Source of the DNA: Nocardia carnea
Lineage (GTDB): Bacteria; Actinomycetota; Actinomycetes; Mycobacteriales; Mycobacteriaceae
DNA: 64,000 nucleotides
Direction: 5' to 3'
NCBI RefSeq assembly: GCF_029868855.1
Contig: NZ_JARWOV010000105.1
Span: forward strand, 1-64,000
The notes below the pieces were generated by a model that was not told where the DNA came from, searched no databases, and saw nothing but the letters and a program-made list of their open reading frames with translations. Positions within the stretch are counted from its first letter, which is position 1. Each line of letters opens with the position of its first letter. Positions 37,632 through 46,945 of the stretch are shown here, in pieces. Position numbers and translations under genes: made by a program.

Positions 37632-38825
37632 GTGGCAACCATCGAAACGCCGGATACGGAGCGGAAACGGGTGCTTGTCGTGGGCGCCGGTATCGCCGGA
37701 CTCGCCACCGCACTACGGCTGTACCGGCAGGGCTGGGATGTCGTGGTGGTCGAGCGCGCGCCGGCCCGGCGCAGCAGCGGCTACCTGGTGAACCTGCACG
37801 GTCCCGGATACGACGCGGCCGAACGGCTCGGGCTGGTGCCGGCCCTGGAACCGCGTGATATCGGGTTCTTCACCTCGATCCTGGTCCACGCCGACGGACG
37901 GGAGAAGTTCCGGCTACCGGCCGCCGTCGCCGAAGCCGCCGTCGGAACCCGGGCGCTCAGCATCTTCCGCGGCGACCTGGAATCGGCGCTGTACGACGCG
38001 GTGGCCGGCCATGTCGAGATCCGGTTCGGCACCACCGTACGCGCGGTGACCCAGAACGCCGAGGAGGTCGACGCCACTCTCGCCGACGGCACGCATATCC
38101 GGGTCGAACTGCTCGTCGGCGCCGACGGAGTGCACTCCGGGATCCGTGAACGGGTCTTCGGACCCGAGTCCGAATACCTGGTGGTCCTGGGCCATATGGT
38201 GGGCGCGTTCCCGCTCGACACGGTCCCCGAACACGTACCGGAGGGCGCCGGAACCACGTTCATCGGCCCCGGCCGCACCTCCGCGGTGATGAATCTCGGC
38301 CCGCGGCGCTCCTCGACGTTCTTCACCTACCGCTGCGCCGATACCCGGGCCGAACTCGCGCTGGGCCCGGCCGCCGCGCTCACCGGCTCGTTCGGGGATC
38401 TCGGCGGTGGGGTGGCCGACGCCCTGCATCAGCTCGAATCCGATCCGGCCGGCGCCTATTTCGATTCCGTCGGCCAGGTGGTGATGGACCGCTGGAGCGA
38501 CGGCCGTATCGTCCTGCTGGGTGATGCCGCCTGGTGTGTCACCGTTTTCGCCGGCTACGGCGCGGCCCTGGCCCTCGACGGCGCCGACCGTCTCGGCGCC
38601 GCCCTCGACGACCACGGTGCAGATATCCCCGGCGCATTGGCCGCCTGGGAGTCGTCACTGCGCCCGGAAGTGAACAAACGGCAAGCCTTGGCGCGCAAAG
38701 GGATCAGCAGGTTCGCTCCCCCGACGCGGGCCCACGTCCGGGCCGGTGAGCTCATGCTCCGCGCGATCGGGCTACCGGGTATCCGCACTCTGGTCCAGCG
38801 GTCGATCCAGCGCGCGAACAACTAG
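37632..38825 (+). CDS. FAD-dependent aromatic-type monooxygenase
   Basis: A 397-aa group A flavoprotein monooxygenase. The FAD motif GxGxxG is in LVVGAGIAGLATALRLYRQGWDVVVVERAP, the DG motif in LLVGADGVHSGIRERVFG and the GD motif in GRIVLLGDAAWCVTVFAGYGAALALDGA. It resembles tetracycline-degrading TetX-like and aromatic hydroxylase-like proteins. GTG 37632 is chosen (GTG 37626 is an alternative) because translation must begin downstream of the twin-operator promoter. The substrate is unknown; tight operator control suggests an inducible detoxification or resistance gene. Confidence 0.87.
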   Translation: MATIETPDTERKRVLVVGAGIAGLATALRLYRQGWDVVVVERAPARRSSGYLVNLHGPGYDAAERLGLVPALEPRDIGFFTSILVHADGREKFRLPAAVAEAAVGTRALSIFRGDLESALYDAVAGHVEIRFGTTVRAVTQNAEEVDATLADGTHIRVELLVGADGVHSGIRERVFGPESEYLVVLGHMVGAFPLDTVPEHVPEGAGTTFIGPGRTSAVMNLGPRRSSTFFTYRCADTRAELALGPAAALTGSFGDLGGGVADALHQLESDPAGAYFDSVGQVVMDRWSDGRIVLLGDAAWCVTVFAGYGAALALDGADRLGAALDDHGADIPGALAAWESSLRPEVNKRQALARKGISRFAPPTRAHVRAGELMLRAIGLPGIRTLVQRSIQRANN

Positions 38826-38849
38826 CGCCGGCACCCTCCCCGTGCCCGG

Positions 38850-40055
38850 CTACCCCGCCGGGCACATAGCGGCACGGTAGAACGCCGCGAGCGCGTCGTC
38901 GCTCGGGTGCGGCTGCGGTCGGCCGGTGGCGTCCGGCCGGTTCGCACGCACCAGGTTCACCGCGACCGACATCTGGCGCTGCCCGTCGGCCGAATGCAGC
39001 GACATCATCGAGGCCCCGAAAACCGAACCGTCGTGGCCCCAGAAGGTGTCGCAGCCCGGCAATTGCACCTTGTGCAAACCCAGCCCGTACTCGATCGGCT
39101 GCCCGTCCAGCGCTGTCACCGGCACCGTCTGCCGCATCTGCTCCAGCGTCGCCGGGCCGACGAACGCACCGGTGAACAGCTTGCGGTAGAAGGTGTTCAC
39201 ATCGGCCATGGTCGAGACCAGACCGGCGCCCGGGCCGAGCCAGGAGTTGTCGTAGGTGCTGTAGTCCCGCGGCGGATCGATGACGCCGTACAGCGCCTCG
39301 TACATCCGCGAGTGCGGTTCCGCGAGTTCCGGCCGGTCCGGAAAGTAGGTGTGCTCGAGCCCCGCCCGCGCGATCACCTGTTCGGTGACGTACTGCTCGA
39401 AAGGCGTACCGGTCGTATGCCGCACCAGTTCGCCCAGGATGCGGTAGTTGGTGTTGGAATACACACCCGGTAGCGTGCCCGGCTCACCGGCAGGCGCGTT
39501 CACGCCCAAGGCGATCAACTCCGCCGGCTCGAACTTCCGGAAACGATTGTCGTCCAGGCTCTGCGCCGATATCTCGCCGCCGGTGAACATCCCCGCGACC
39601 GACGGAAACGCGTACGGCAGGTAGTCGGGCAGACCGCTGGTGTGGTTGACCAGCATCCGCACCGTGATCTTCCGGCCCCGCTCACCCGGCACCAGATCCG
39701 GCAGATAGTCGCCGATCGGTGCGTCGAGATCGATCCGGCCCCGCTCGACCTGCTGCATGACCGCGACCGCGGTAAAGGTTTTGGTGACGCTGCCGATGCG
39801 ATGCCGCATATCCGGCGTGACCGGACGGCCGGAGCTCAGGTCGGCGATCCCGGAGGCGTGACTCCACACCTGGTCGCCCGCGCGTACCTCCGCGAAAACT
39901 CCCGGTATCCCGGCACGCTCGATTGCCGCCAGCGCGGCGCGCAGGTGCTCGGTGTCCAACACGTCCGCGGGCTCGGGGGTGCCGGCGGATCCCAGTGTGC
40001 AGGCGCTGATACTCAGCGCGGCGGTCAGCAGGATGGCCATGGATCGGATCTTCAC
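38850..40055 (-). CDS. Beta-lactamase/DD-peptidase-family serine hydrolase lipoprotein
   Basis: A 401-aa class C beta-lactamase-fold serine hydrolase. The lipobox SISAC gives an acylated C19. The catalytic motifs are SxxK at S89-K92 (SVTK), Y-x-N in YSNTNY and the C-terminal HxG-type WGHDGS. It is anchored outside the membrane. Such enzymes are carboxypeptidases, esterases or peptidases; true beta-lactamase activity cannot be inferred. Starts at GTG 40055 with GAGAGGA upstream. Confidence 0.88.
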   Translation of the reverse strand: MKIRSMAILLTAALSISACTLGSAGTPEPADVLDTEHLRAALAAIERAGIPGVFAEVRAGDQVWSHASGIADLSSGRPVTPDMRHRIGSVTKTFTAVAVMQQVERGRIDLDAPIGDYLPDLVPGERGRKITVRMLVNHTSGLPDYLPYAFPSVAGMFTGGEISAQSLDDNRFRKFEPAELIALGVNAPAGEPGTLPGVYSNTNYRILGELVRHTTGTPFEQYVTEQVIARAGLEHTYFPDRPELAEPHSRMYEALYGVIDPPRDYSTYDNSWLGPGAGLVSTMADVNTFYRKLFTGAFVGPATLEQMRQTVPVTALDGQPIEYGLGLHKVQLPGCDTFWGHDGSVFGASMMSLHSADGQRQMSVAVNLVRANRPDATGRPQPHPSDDALAAFYRAAMCPAG

Positions 40056-40274
40056 GTCGTCGGTCCTCTCGAATCAGCATCGAAGGCCCTAACCTTCGCG
40101 CCGACCAGGGCGGTCGCGCGTCGGCCGGGAAGCTTCTCCGAGCACGCCGACAGTCGTAGGAGAACGGTGGATCGGCTACGCCGGCCGTCGTACACGGCGA
40201 TCACGTTCCGCCACGGCGACCGGCCGCCGCCGGTACCGGTGTCCGGCCGGACCCGATCGGGCAGCGCCGCCAGG

Positions 40275-42605
40275 TCACATCCGATACGTGCGCACCACCA
40301 CCATCACATCGCCGTCCGGGCGGATCGAGGCGATCGTGTCCGCCGGCCGTCGCCGGAAACCGGGTGCGCCGGTGAGACCGTGGCTTTCGTCCGACGCCGT
40401 GACGCCGACCTCGTCCGCGCCTGGCGTCCGCACCGTGAGGTCGACCCCTTCCGGTGGCAGATCACGGAAGCGGATCTCGCCCGGCAGGTTGTTCGGCCGG
40501 GTGCCCGTGACCGGGACGGTCACCGACGCGGCGCCGGGAGCCTTCGCGGTGACGAGATCGATCGGCCGGTCGAAGCGCAGGATCAGCGACGAAGCCGCGC
40601 GTGGGGAGGTCACGTGCATCGTCACGGTATCGCCGTCGCGGTGGCGTAGTTCGACCCGCGGCGCTTCCGCATCGATCGGGTCCGCCGGCCCTGTCCACAG
40701 CGACTCGCGGGTGTAGCCGATCGGGAGACCGGAAGTATCGCGACCCTTGACGTACTGACCGGTCCAATCGGTGGGATGCAGTTCCGCGCTCACCCAGGAC
40801 GCCCGCCCGGTTTCGGCGTCGAGGACGTAGGCGAGATGGCTGCGCTGTGGATGTGCCGGATCGGCGGTATCGACGACGAGACCCGCGCCCACCGAGGCGA
40901 TTCCCAGCGCTGCCACAGTCGCGGGCACTGCCCAGAGCCTGGTCCGGGGAACTGCCCACAGCTTTCCCTCGAACGCCTCGGGTTCGGGTAGCAGCAACTC
41001 CACCGCGGGCAGCAGCATGAGACCGAGAAGCGCGAGACACGCTGCGCCGGCTCCGGCGTAGCCCATCCCGACCGCGTCGAAGACGCCACGCGCGAGAACC
41101 GGCAGGAACACGGCCGAGATCGAGAACCCGGCCACCAGCGCCACCACCGGCCAACCGGCCCAGCGCACCGGGATCATCGCCAGCAACAGACCGGCCGCGG
41201 CGAACCCCGCGGGCAGCGTGAACAGGAATGCTGCGCCCGGCGCCACCGCCGCGCACAGCAATCCGAGAACAGCCGGCCAGGCCAGCGCACCGATCGCGAG
41301 TGCGGCCGGCCCCAGCCGCACCCGCAGCAGTAGATACCAGACGAGCAGCGCGGTACCGGCCAGCGCCGCGAGCGCGGCCTCGTAGAACTCCGGCCGGTAC
41401 AGCAGCCCGTTCATCATGTGGTAGCCCGGCCGCAGCGCCACCAGCAGCCACCACAACGCCTGCCCCAGCCCGATCACCGCTCCCAGCGGCAGCACCACCG
41501 AAACCGCCGCCAGCACCATTCGCGGCGTACTGGCCAGCTCACGGCGCCGCGCCGGCACGGCCAGCCCGGCCACGAGCGCCGCGGCCAGTACCGCCAGCGG
41601 CCAGACCAGCGCGTTCGGGTAGTGGATGGAGAGCGGTCCGATCCGGAAGTAGGTGGCGTCGCGGTCGGTGCGCAGCTCCGGCAGATCGGCGGCGCCGAGG
41701 GCCCGGGTGAGTGCCAGCATGTTGTCGCCGTGGTGTTGCAGACTGCGTGGGTCCAGGTTGGCCAGCGAATCGCCGGCGGTGTGGTAATACGCGGGCTGTT
41801 CGATATAGGCGAAGTTCAGCCCGTCGAAGCCGGCCTTCCTGAACTCGGTGAAGTCGGTGTCGTTCGGCAGTTTCCGATAGATCTCGACCATCGACGAGTC
41901 GCCCCGCGGGTCGGGCACCGTATCGGCGAACAGTGCCGACAGTTCCGCGTTTCCCCTGGACGTTTCGAACATCAGCGAGGGCCCGCTCACCCCGCGCGCT
42001 TCCCAGTTGAGCACCACCCCGCCCGCGCGACCCAGTGGATGCTCGCGGACGAATGCCTCGGCCCCCAGCAGCCCGTCCTCCTCGCCGTCGGTGAACAACA
42101 GCACCAGGTTGTTCCGCACCCCGCCCTGCGCACCGACCAGCCGTCCCACCTCCAGCATGGCCGCGACCGCGGCCCCGTCGTCGGATGCCCCGGGGCCGGT
42201 GGCGGCGGAGTCGAAATGCGCGGCGACCACCACGGTCCCCGTCGGGTTCCGGCCCGGGAGGGTCGCGATCACATTGTCCACCCGGCCGAAGGTCACCAGG
42301 CCCGGCGCCGTCCCCGACCCGACCGCGTGCTGGATTTCCACCTCGAACCCGGCGGCCCGCATCTGATCGGCGATATAGTCCTCGGCCCGGTCACTGGCCG
42401 GGCTGCCCAGCGGGCGCGGTTCGGTCGCGAAACGTTCCAGGTGCGTGAGTCCCCGCTCCGCACTGAACTGTCCGGGCGCCCCCGCGGGCACCAGCTCCCG
42501 GTCGTTTCCTTCCGCCCGGACCGCCAGGACCGCCACACCCGCGAGCACCAGCAGCACCACCGCACCCAGCACCCGGTGGGGCGTGTCGATCAGTTTTCGG
42601 ATCAC
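40275..42605 (-). CDS. M28-family zinc aminopeptidase with transmembrane domain
   Basis: A 776-aa membrane metallopeptidase resembling ER metallopeptidase 1. After one N-terminal membrane helix, the M28 domain (about 60-300) shows the zinc ligands in VVVAAHFDSAATGPGASDDGAAV and LLFTDGEEDGLLGAEAF, and a late H in YYHTAGDSLANLD. Residues about 335-575 form eight or so membrane helices. The C-terminal 200 residues are a soluble domain. The peptidase domain is probably extracytoplasmic. Its substrate is unknown. It starts at GTG 42605. Confidence 0.87.
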   Translation of the reverse strand: MIRKLIDTPHRVLGAVVLLVLAGVAVLAVRAEGNDRELVPAGAPGQFSAERGLTHLERFATEPRPLGSPASDRAEDYIADQMRAAGFEVEIQHAVGSGTAPGLVTFGRVDNVIATLPGRNPTGTVVVAAHFDSAATGPGASDDGAAVAAMLEVGRLVGAQGGVRNNLVLLFTDGEEDGLLGAEAFVREHPLGRAGGVVLNWEARGVSGPSLMFETSRGNAELSALFADTVPDPRGDSSMVEIYRKLPNDTDFTEFRKAGFDGLNFAYIEQPAYYHTAGDSLANLDPRSLQHHGDNMLALTRALGAADLPELRTDRDATYFRIGPLSIHYPNALVWPLAVLAAALVAGLAVPARRRELASTPRMVLAAVSVVLPLGAVIGLGQALWWLLVALRPGYHMMNGLLYRPEFYEAALAALAGTALLVWYLLLRVRLGPAALAIGALAWPAVLGLLCAAVAPGAAFLFTLPAGFAAAGLLLAMIPVRWAGWPVVALVAGFSISAVFLPVLARGVFDAVGMGYAGAGAACLALLGLMLLPAVELLLPEPEAFEGKLWAVPRTRLWAVPATVAALGIASVGAGLVVDTADPAHPQRSHLAYVLDAETGRASWVSAELHPTDWTGQYVKGRDTSGLPIGYTRESLWTGPADPIDAEAPRVELRHRDGDTVTMHVTSPRAASSLILRFDRPIDLVTAKAPGAASVTVPVTGTRPNNLPGEIRFRDLPPEGVDLTVRTPGADEVGVTASDESHGLTGAPGFRRRPADTIASIRPDGDVMVVVRTYRM

Positions 42606-42712
42606 GATCAGACGTTAGAGGATTCCGCTGGACGGCCAGGTGGTCGTATCGCATTTCGCGGACCCGCCCACCTCCGCCCCGGTCGGCCCGGGCGCTTGTG
42701 GCAGCGCCGTTC

Positions 42713-43930
42713 TCATCCCCTCGCCGCGACGACCGGGCGGTGGACGCTGTCCGTCCGATTGCCGAATACACCGCCGGCCGTGAACACTCGCTCGGCGAAC
42801 CGTTCGCCGATCAGCTGGTGTGTCGCGGCGTCCGGGTGGAGCCGGTCCGGTAGCGGATGTTCGCGGTAGTCGGTTTCGCCGTACAGTTCGCGCCCGTCGA
42901 GGTAGAACAGATTCGGATCCCGCGCCGCCCGCTGATCGACGATGCGGGACAACTCGTCACGGATGCTGCGCAGCGTCAGCTTTCCCGTGCCCTGTTCGGC
43001 GGGGTCGCCGGTGGCGATGAATCGCATTTCTCCCGCGTGCAGCGCTTCGGGATCGAAGGCGCCCGGCCCTGGTGTGCTCTCGTGGATTTCGCAGTAGATG
43101 GGCGAGATCACCAGGAGCGGGGTCGTCGGGTGACCCTCGCGGATGGTGCTGAGGAAACCGTGTACGGCCGGTCCGAAGGCGCGCATCCGCATCGCGTCGG
43201 CGTTGACGAGGTTGATGCCGATCTCGAGGCCGATCAGGTCGGCCCGGGTATCGCGAATCACCCGGGCGGCGAACGGGTCGAGCATGGCACTGCCGCTCAA
43301 TCCCAGATTGATCAGCTCGGCATCCCCGGCGGCAGCCGCCAGGGCGGGCCACGTGGTGGACGGGCTACCGGCATTGGACCCTTGACTGATCGAACTGCCG
43401 TATTGCACCCACACCCGGCGGTCGTCGTCCCGCACCGGGTCGACGGCGGCATCGGTGCGCAGCGCGGCGAGTTCGGTGATCTCGTTGTGCGGCAACCAGA
43501 TTTCGACGTTCTTCGACCCGGCGGGAAGATCGGTGAAACGCACGGTACCCACCGGCCCCGATTGCCGGGTGGTACTCCCGGTGGCCATATCGATGGTCAC
43601 GGTATCGCCGCCCGGGGCATGGGTCTGGGCGGCCAACCGGCCATCGATACGCAGGTCGTAGACGCCGGGCGGGCGGGCCGGCGCTCCCGCGTACCTCAGC
43701 CTGGTGGGGACGGTTTCGAGTTCGATCGTCGTGGCAGCGGTACGGAAGACCAGCCGGACCCCGGAGGGCTGGGTCTCCGCCATCGCCAACTGCCCGTCGC
43801 CGCCTTGTTCACGCGCCCAGGCCGGTAGGCGATGCGGCAGGATGCCGCGTCCGGTGTGCTCGAGTTCGAGGGCACCGCGGACGATATCCGCGGTGAGCGC
43901 GGTGGTTGTCCACTCGGCGTCGCAGTGCAT
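42713..43930 (-). CDS. SGNH/GDSL-type hydrolase
   Basis: A 405-aa protein with an N-terminal beta-rich domain and a C-terminal SGNH-like hydrolase domain. The nucleophile region is VWVQYGSSISQGSNAG, block III-like GLEIGINLVNADAM, and the catalytic Asp/His pair lies in LPDRLHPDAATHQLI. It may be an esterase acting on acylated carbohydrates. No signal peptide is evident. ATG 43930 has AGGTG upstream. It is divergent from a TetR regulator with a clear operator between. Confidence 0.83.
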   Translation of the reverse strand: MHCDAEWTTTALTADIVRGALELEHTGRGILPHRLPAWAREQGGDGQLAMAETQPSGVRLVFRTAATTIELETVPTRLRYAGAPARPPGVYDLRIDGRLAAQTHAPGGDTVTIDMATGSTTRQSGPVGTVRFTDLPAGSKNVEIWLPHNEITELAALRTDAAVDPVRDDDRRVWVQYGSSISQGSNAGSPSTTWPALAAAAGDAELINLGLSGSAMLDPFAARVIRDTRADLIGLEIGINLVNADAMRMRAFGPAVHGFLSTIREGHPTTPLLVISPIYCEIHESTPGPGAFDPEALHAGEMRFIATGDPAEQGTGKLTLRSIRDELSRIVDQRAARDPNLFYLDGRELYGETDYREHPLPDRLHPDAATHQLIGERFAERVFTAGGVFGNRTDSVHRPVVAARG

Positions 43931-44021
43931 GGGTTTCACCTGTGCATCGGTTCTGGGCGGTTGCGCCGACCGGCCCGGCAACGGGCACTCGGCTCGGATC
44001 ACAGGCCATAGTAGGCTTCCT

Positions 44022-44052
44022 ATACAGCATAGGCAAATTCCTAATGCTGTAT
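44022..44052. promoter_or_regulatory. Operator ATACAGCAT-N13-ATGCTGTAT
   Basis: Perfect 9-bp arms at 44022-44030 and 44044-44052; the symmetry extends inward with AGG/CCT after a one-base offset. It lies between divergent SGNH hydrolase and TetR genes and ends 10 bp before the TetR start. Confidence 0.78.
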
Positions 44053-44062
44053 GGTTACCGGT

Positions 44063-44638
44063 ATGGCTCGGACAGGACTGACCCCGGAGCGGCTGACCCA
44101 GGCGGGTGCGGAACTGGCGGACGAAGTGGGTTTCGACCAGGTCACCGTCTCCGAGGTCGCCCGGCGCTTCGGCGTCAAGGCCGCCAGCGTGTACTCCCAT
44201 CTGCGGAGTTCCCAGGACCTCAGAACGCGGATCGCACTGCTCGCCCTGGAAGAAATGGCCGACCGGGCCGCCGACGCTCTCGCCGGCCGCGCGGGACGCG
44301 ACGCACTGACCGCTTTCGCGAACGTCTACCGCGATTACGCCGCGCAACACCCTGGACGCTATGCCGCCGCCCGCATGCGTCTACCCACGGACACCGCGGC
44401 GGCGAGCGCGGGCATCCGGCATTCGAACATGATGCGCGCCATCCTGCGCGGTTACGACCTCGACGAACCGGAACAGACACACGCGGTTCGGCTACTGGGC
44501 AGCGTCTTCCACGGTTACGCCGCCCTGGAACTCGGTGGCGGCTTCGACCACAGCGAACCCTCCGCCGAGGAAAGCTGGTCGCGCATCCTCGAGGTTCTCG
44601 ATTCCACACTGACCAACTGGCCGGCCCGGCAGCAATAG
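44063..44638 (+). CDS. TetR-family transcriptional regulator (WHG domain)
   Basis: A 191-aa TetR repressor. The helix-turn-helix is at about 20-55 (EVGFDQVTVSEVARRFGVKAASVYSHLRSSQDLRTRIA), and the C-terminal part (RAILRGYDLDEPEQTHAVRLLGSVFHGYAALELGGGF) matches the TetR_C WHG type. ATG 44063 is preferred over ATG 44051 because the latter is inside the operator. It should repress the divergent SGNH hydrolase gene and itself. Confidence 0.87.
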   Translation: MARTGLTPERLTQAGAELADEVGFDQVTVSEVARRFGVKAASVYSHLRSSQDLRTRIALLALEEMADRAADALAGRAGRDALTAFANVYRDYAAQHPGRYAAARMRLPTDTAAASAGIRHSNMMRAILRGYDLDEPEQTHAVRLLGSVFHGYAALELGGGFDHSEPSAEESWSRILEVLDSTLTNWPARQQ

Positions 44639-44814
44639 GCCCGGTCCCTGCCCGGCGGTAACCCGGTTGCAGACCGCAGAGCTCCCGGCCTACAGTTTGC
44701 GCAATCCGTTCGGCGCTCTCCGGAAGTACAGCCGCAGAATGAGAGCCCGCGCCCAGGATTTCGGGCGATGGAGTGGGCGGCTTGTTTGCCCACCCATTTT
44801 CCTGGAGGAAACCG

Positions 44815-45663
44815 ATGGATATCGGACTCGGATTGCCCATTGCCGATCCCGCAGTGCTGCTCGATTGGGCCCGCCGCGCCGATGCCGGCCCCTTCTCGAC
44901 ACTCGGCCTGCTCGACCGGCTCGTCTACAACAATCCCGAACCCCTGGTCGCACTGGCCGCCCTGGCCGGTGCCACCAGCCGGGTGCGGGTACAGACCGAG
45001 GTTCTGCTGACCCCGTTGCGGGATACCGCGCTGCTGGCCAAACAGGTCGCGACCGTGGACCGGATGTCCGGGGGCAGGCTGGTGCTCGGCCTCGGAGTCG
45101 GCGGACGCGCCGACGACCATCTCGCGGCGGGAGTCGAACTCCGCACTCGCGGCCGCCGCATGAACGAACAGCTCGCCCGGCTGCGCAGCCTGTGGTCCGG
45201 CGAACCGTTCGGCCCCGGCTGTGGTCCGATCGGCCCGCCCCCGGTCCGGCCCGGCGGACCGCCGATCCTCTTCGGCGGTTTCCGGCCGGCCGCTCTCGAG
45301 CGCGTGGCCCGCTGGGGCGACGGGTACCTTTCCGCCGCCCCGCCGCAATGGTGCGGGGACCTCTTCGATTCGGTCCGCACATCGTGGCGCGAACACGGCC
45401 GCACCGGCGAACCCCGGATCGTCGCCCAGATCAACGTAGTCCTCGGCCCGCAGTCGCTGGTCGACGAAACGCGCGCTGCCCTCGGCACCTACTACGAGTT
45501 CACCGGCTATGCCGAGAACATGGTGGCGGGCCTGCGGACCACTCCTGGCGAGATTCGCACGGCAATAAGGCAATTCACCGACCTCGGAGCCGACGAGGTG
45601 ATGTTGTACTGCTACGGCACCGACCCCGGCCAGGTCGACCGGATCGCCGACCTCATCGCCTGA
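44815..45663 (+). CDS. LLM-class flavin-dependent oxidoreductase
   Basis: A 282-aa luciferase-like (beta/alpha)8 protein: N-terminal IGLGLPIADPAVLLDWARRAD, then LAALAGATSRVRVQTEVLLTPLRDTALLAKQVATVDRMSGGRLVLGLGVGGRADD and PPILFGGFRPAALERVARWGDGY. Such enzymes use FMNH2 or F420. The ATG at 44815 has GGAGGAA. It ends 3 bp before the convergent MFS gene. Confidence 0.87.
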   Translation: MDIGLGLPIADPAVLLDWARRADAGPFSTLGLLDRLVYNNPEPLVALAALAGATSRVRVQTEVLLTPLRDTALLAKQVATVDRMSGGRLVLGLGVGGRADDHLAAGVELRTRGRRMNEQLARLRSLWSGEPFGPGCGPIGPPPVRPGGPPILFGGFRPAALERVARWGDGYLSAAPPQWCGDLFDSVRTSWREHGRTGEPRIVAQINVVLGPQSLVDETRAALGTYYEFTGYAENMVAGLRTTPGEIRTAIRQFTDLGADEVMLYCYGTDPGQVDRIADLIA

Positions 45664-45666
45664 CCG

Positions 45667-46848
45667 TCACCGGGCCGGACTCACCATCGTCGCCAGCGCG
45701 GCCACGGCCGCCACACCCGCCGACCCCCAGAGCAGTACGGACAACCCCGCACCGTCGAGGATCACACCTCCCGCGAACGACCCCAGCGCGATACTGCCGG
45801 TGAAGGCTCCGACGTACAGCCCCGAAACGGCTTCCCGCCGGTCCGGCGCGGCCTGCACCGCCCAGAGCTGACTGCACACCGACACGCCACCGTAGGAGAG
45901 TCCCCACAGCACGAGCACCGCGGCGGCGCCGAACGGGGTGGTTCCCAGCAGGAGCAGAGCCGGTAGCGCGGCGGCGATACCGATCGCCAGGACGAGCAGT
46001 GTCGACCGGACCCGGCGCGTGGCCGCCGCGCCCGCCGCGAAGTTCGCGACGATTCCGCAGATCCCGTAGAGCAGGAGCAGCAGCGAGATATCGATACCGT
46101 GGACGCCCGACAACTCTTCCAGCGCCGGCCGTACATAGGTGTAGGCCGCGAAATGCGCGGTGACCAGAAGAGTTACCGCCACCAGGCCCCGGCGCACCGC
46201 CGGAATCGCAAGCAGGGAACCGGCGTTCGTGCTGCCCGCTTCCTCGAGTTGCGCGGGTAGTGCGGGCAGCAGCGCCGCGAGTCCCACGGCAAGCCCGACG
46301 GCCGCCAGCGCGAGCGCCCCGAAGGCACTGCGCCATCCCGCGATATCGCCGAGCACGGTCCCGAGTGGCACGCCGAGTACGGACGCCACCGCGACACCGC
46401 TCACCACCATCGATACCGCGAGCCCCGCCCGGCGAGCGCTCACCAGCCGGGTGACCAGCGCGACCGCCAGCGCCCATACGGTGGCCATGGCAAGGCCGAC
46501 CACAATCCGGCCGACGGCGAGTACCGCGAACCCCTGGGCGACCGCGGTGATCAGATTGCCGGCGGCGAGCAGCAGCGCGGCCGCCACCAGAACGCGCCGG
46601 CGGTCGAGGCCACCGATCCCCCGCGCGACGAAGGGCGCGGCCAGCGCGGCCACGACGCCGGTGACGGCCAGGCTGAAACCTGCCGTGCCCGCGGAGATGC
46701 CCAGGCCTTCGGACATCGGGGTGAGAATTCCCACGGGCAGCATCTCCGCCGTGACGACCAGAAATGTGGACAGGGCAAGGACGGCGATCGACGACCAGCG
46801 TTCGGCGGGTTCGGCCGCGGGCTCCCGCGATTCACTCACAATGGACAT
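45667..46848 (-). CDS. MFS transporter (DHA1 type)
   Basis: A 393-aa permease with about 12 helices: SSIAVLALSTFLVVTAEMLPVGILTPMSEGLGISAGTAGFSLAVTG and GGLDRRRVLVAAALLLAAGN are typical of AraJ/PbuE-like exporters. ATG 46848 is preferred to an upstream TTG at 46860. It is divergent from a LysR gene and separated from it by a clear inverted repeat, so it is probably LysR-controlled. Confidence 0.86.
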   Translation of the reverse strand: MSIVSESREPAAEPAERWSSIAVLALSTFLVVTAEMLPVGILTPMSEGLGISAGTAGFSLAVTGVVAALAAPFVARGIGGLDRRRVLVAAALLLAAGNLITAVAQGFAVLAVGRIVVGLAMATVWALAVALVTRLVSARRAGLAVSMVVSGVAVASVLGVPLGTVLGDIAGWRSAFGALALAAVGLAVGLAALLPALPAQLEEAGSTNAGSLLAIPAVRRGLVAVTLLVTAHFAAYTYVRPALEELSGVHGIDISLLLLLYGICGIVANFAAGAAATRRVRSTLLVLAIGIAAALPALLLLGTTPFGAAAVLVLWGLSYGGVSVCSQLWAVQAAPDRREAVSGLYVGAFTGSIALGSFAGGVILDGAGLSVLLWGSAGVAAVAALATMVSPAR

Positions 46849-46887
46849 GAATCCAGTCAAGGATGCGCGGTATCGCGGAACAACAGT

Positions 46888-46920
46888 GATCAGTTCATTG
46901 TTCGATCAGCTGAACTGATC
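46888..46920. promoter_or_regulatory. Inverted repeat GATCAGTTCA-N13-TGAACTGATC
   Basis: Perfect 10-bp arms (46888-46897 and 46911-46920) between the MFS and LysR genes. The inner TTCA-N13-TGAA also fits a LysR T-N11-A core, suggesting the binding site of the adjacent regulator. Confidence 0.78.
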
Positions 46921-46945
46921 GATCGCGGTGACCGGGAGGAGCGGC

